This document shows positions 30,530 to 31,581 of a DNA stretch of 31,581 bases, piece after piece (positions within the stretch are counted from its first letter, which is position 1; every line of letters starts with the position of its first letter). A model generated the notes under the pieces. It ran no database searches. It was not told the origin of the DNA and was given only the letters and a program-made list of their open reading frames with translations. The DNA is taken from the NCBI GenBank assembly GCA_003427395.1, contig BFEA01000159.1, positions 189,332 to 220,912 on the forward strand, written 5' to 3'. The DNA comes from Chara braunii (taxonomy: Eukaryota; Streptophyta; Charophyceae; Charales; Characeae). The position numbers and the translations under genes were made by a program.

Positions 30530-31489
30530 ATGGCGGTGGTCATGATTATGTCAAGGAGGAATCCGACTGATGGGAGCACAACCAAACCCCTCCGTAGCTT
30601 CGTGCCTTGCTCCCTTTCTATGAAGGAACGGGCTAGCTGCGCTTCTTTCCCTCCGTGCGGCTCAACCCGTCCTTACCATTCTACCTGCAGAATGTACCTG
30701 GCGGGAATTCACGCCCAAGTCCATTCACCCTCTTTTTGCTTTCCTCCACGCATCTCTTTTCACTCTTACCTCGCTTTCGACTCACTTCTGCGCCATTCCG
30801 TATACACCAACGGCTTCGCCCTTGGCTAAACCTCCAATTAGCCCCCTCCCCCGCTCGATTCCATCAAGAATTGAGCAGGAGATCCGACTTTCATCCCCGC
30901 CATCACCCATCATCACCACCCCTCCGCGTAGCACTCTCTCCCCCTATCACTTCATACACTGCCCCATTCGCCGAGCCAAGGCCGTCATCCGATTCCCCCG
31001 ATCGAAGAAACTTAGTTTAGTATCTTCCGGTACTCGATTCCGCGAGCGAGGTAAGTCTTTTCTCCCTTCCTCCTCTTCTTCTCCTCCATATCCCGGCGCA
31101 CTAACTTTCTCATCTAGCACTAATTCTACTAACTTATCCTTAAAATCCAAGTTACCATCACGCTCGCCCGGCCCTCTGAGCCCAAAACCGCTTCTCCCGT
31201 CGCCTGATTCTGATAGGGGTCGGGCGAGCTGTGATCTCCCACCTGCGCGAGCTTTCCATCCGCCATCCCCTGCTTCGTCATGCTTGCACCTGGTGCGGGG
31301 TCCCATCCAGGTTCACCCGGCCTGCTCAGCCACCCCGTCGGTTTCTTCCTGCAGGCATTTTGAGCCACTTTGGGCCCAAGTTCGGTCGGCCCTCCTGCGC
31401 AGTCTTCTTCCCCGCTGCTGCCTGCTGCTGCTCGACGCTGTGCTGCCCGACCAGTATTCCGCTCCTGCGCTCACCTCTCTCCTACTCCT
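30530..31489 (+). other. Pyrimidine-rich DNA with a donor-like site, possible gene start
   Basis: C/T-rich DNA on the + strand with a strong donor-like GCGAG|GTAAGT at 31051. A short frame at about 30692-30829 reads MYLAGIHAQVHSPSF ... and contains a YLAGI string as found in tyrosine recombinases, but nothing else of that family. No confident gene. Confidence 0.25.
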
Positions 31490-31496
31490 CCCCTCT

Positions 31497-31498
<2 letters not shown>

Positions 31499-31581
<83 letters not shown>
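31499..31581. repeat. (CT)n(CA)n compound microsatellite
   Basis: About 20 bp of CT followed by more than 60 bp of CA reaching the window edge. Frames through it encode only Cys/Val or His/Thr repeats. Confidence 0.95.

Noticed and set aside
30692-30829. Tyrosine recombinase fragment (YLAGIHA)
   Set aside because: One short string only; no catalytic R-H-x-x-R...Y residues visible.
31313-31579. ORFs through the CA/CT repeat
   Set aside because: They are open only because dinucleotide repeats lack stops.

Overview
This is a window of a eukaryotic nuclear genome, repeat-rich and very probably plant-lineage. The signs are Ty3/gypsy gag-pol code next to a primer-binding site of the plant initiator-tRNA-Met type, a hAT transposase, pyrimidine-rich promoter-like tracts ahead of ORFs, plant-style GT-AG splice signals, many microsatellites and one assembly gap. 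The low-complexity acidic and Ser/Pro-rich tails of the transposon proteins remind me of the charophyte alga Chara braunii. That is an impression, not a search result. No intact housekeeping gene is recognisable; nearly everything is mobile DNA in different states of decay.

Layout. 1-5380: a decayed DUF7869-type protein (probable transposase), two tandem paralogous small genes of unknown family, then AT-rich DNA. 5381-5778: an isolated LTR. 5779-8428: mostly unassigned DNA with a pyrimidine-rich promoter-like stretch and a candidate two-exon gene for a 51-residue protein. 8429-15800: a Ty3/gypsy element (LTR, primer-binding site, gag, protease, RT, RNase H, PHD finger, integrase). Its LTR also carries the end of an upstream ORF. 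A foldback MITE sits in gag. 15857-19139: a third, env-position ORF of unknown function, split by a 1.34-kb element built as a giant inverted repeat. 19140-20154: a short CxxC ORF start, C-rich DNA and the gap. 20799-25443, minus strand: a hAT transposase pseudogene with a very long low-complexity C-terminal tail. 25444-31581: non-coding DNA holding a run of strong hairpins, an 85-bp tandem repeat, an array of about 18 hairpins with a constant AACTTAT loop and changing but complementary stems, and a CT/CA microsatellite at the right edge.

How the parts relate. The gypsy pol appears to have carried a PHD finger between RNase H and integrase, a position from which a chromatin reader could guide integration. 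A further ORF ends inside the LTR, so the LTR is partly coding. Protein function is lost through stops, frameshifts and nested insertions, and most stops could be explained by C-to-T change. The strongest candidate for something undescribed is the covarying hairpin array at 27490-28710, followed by the PHD-containing pol.
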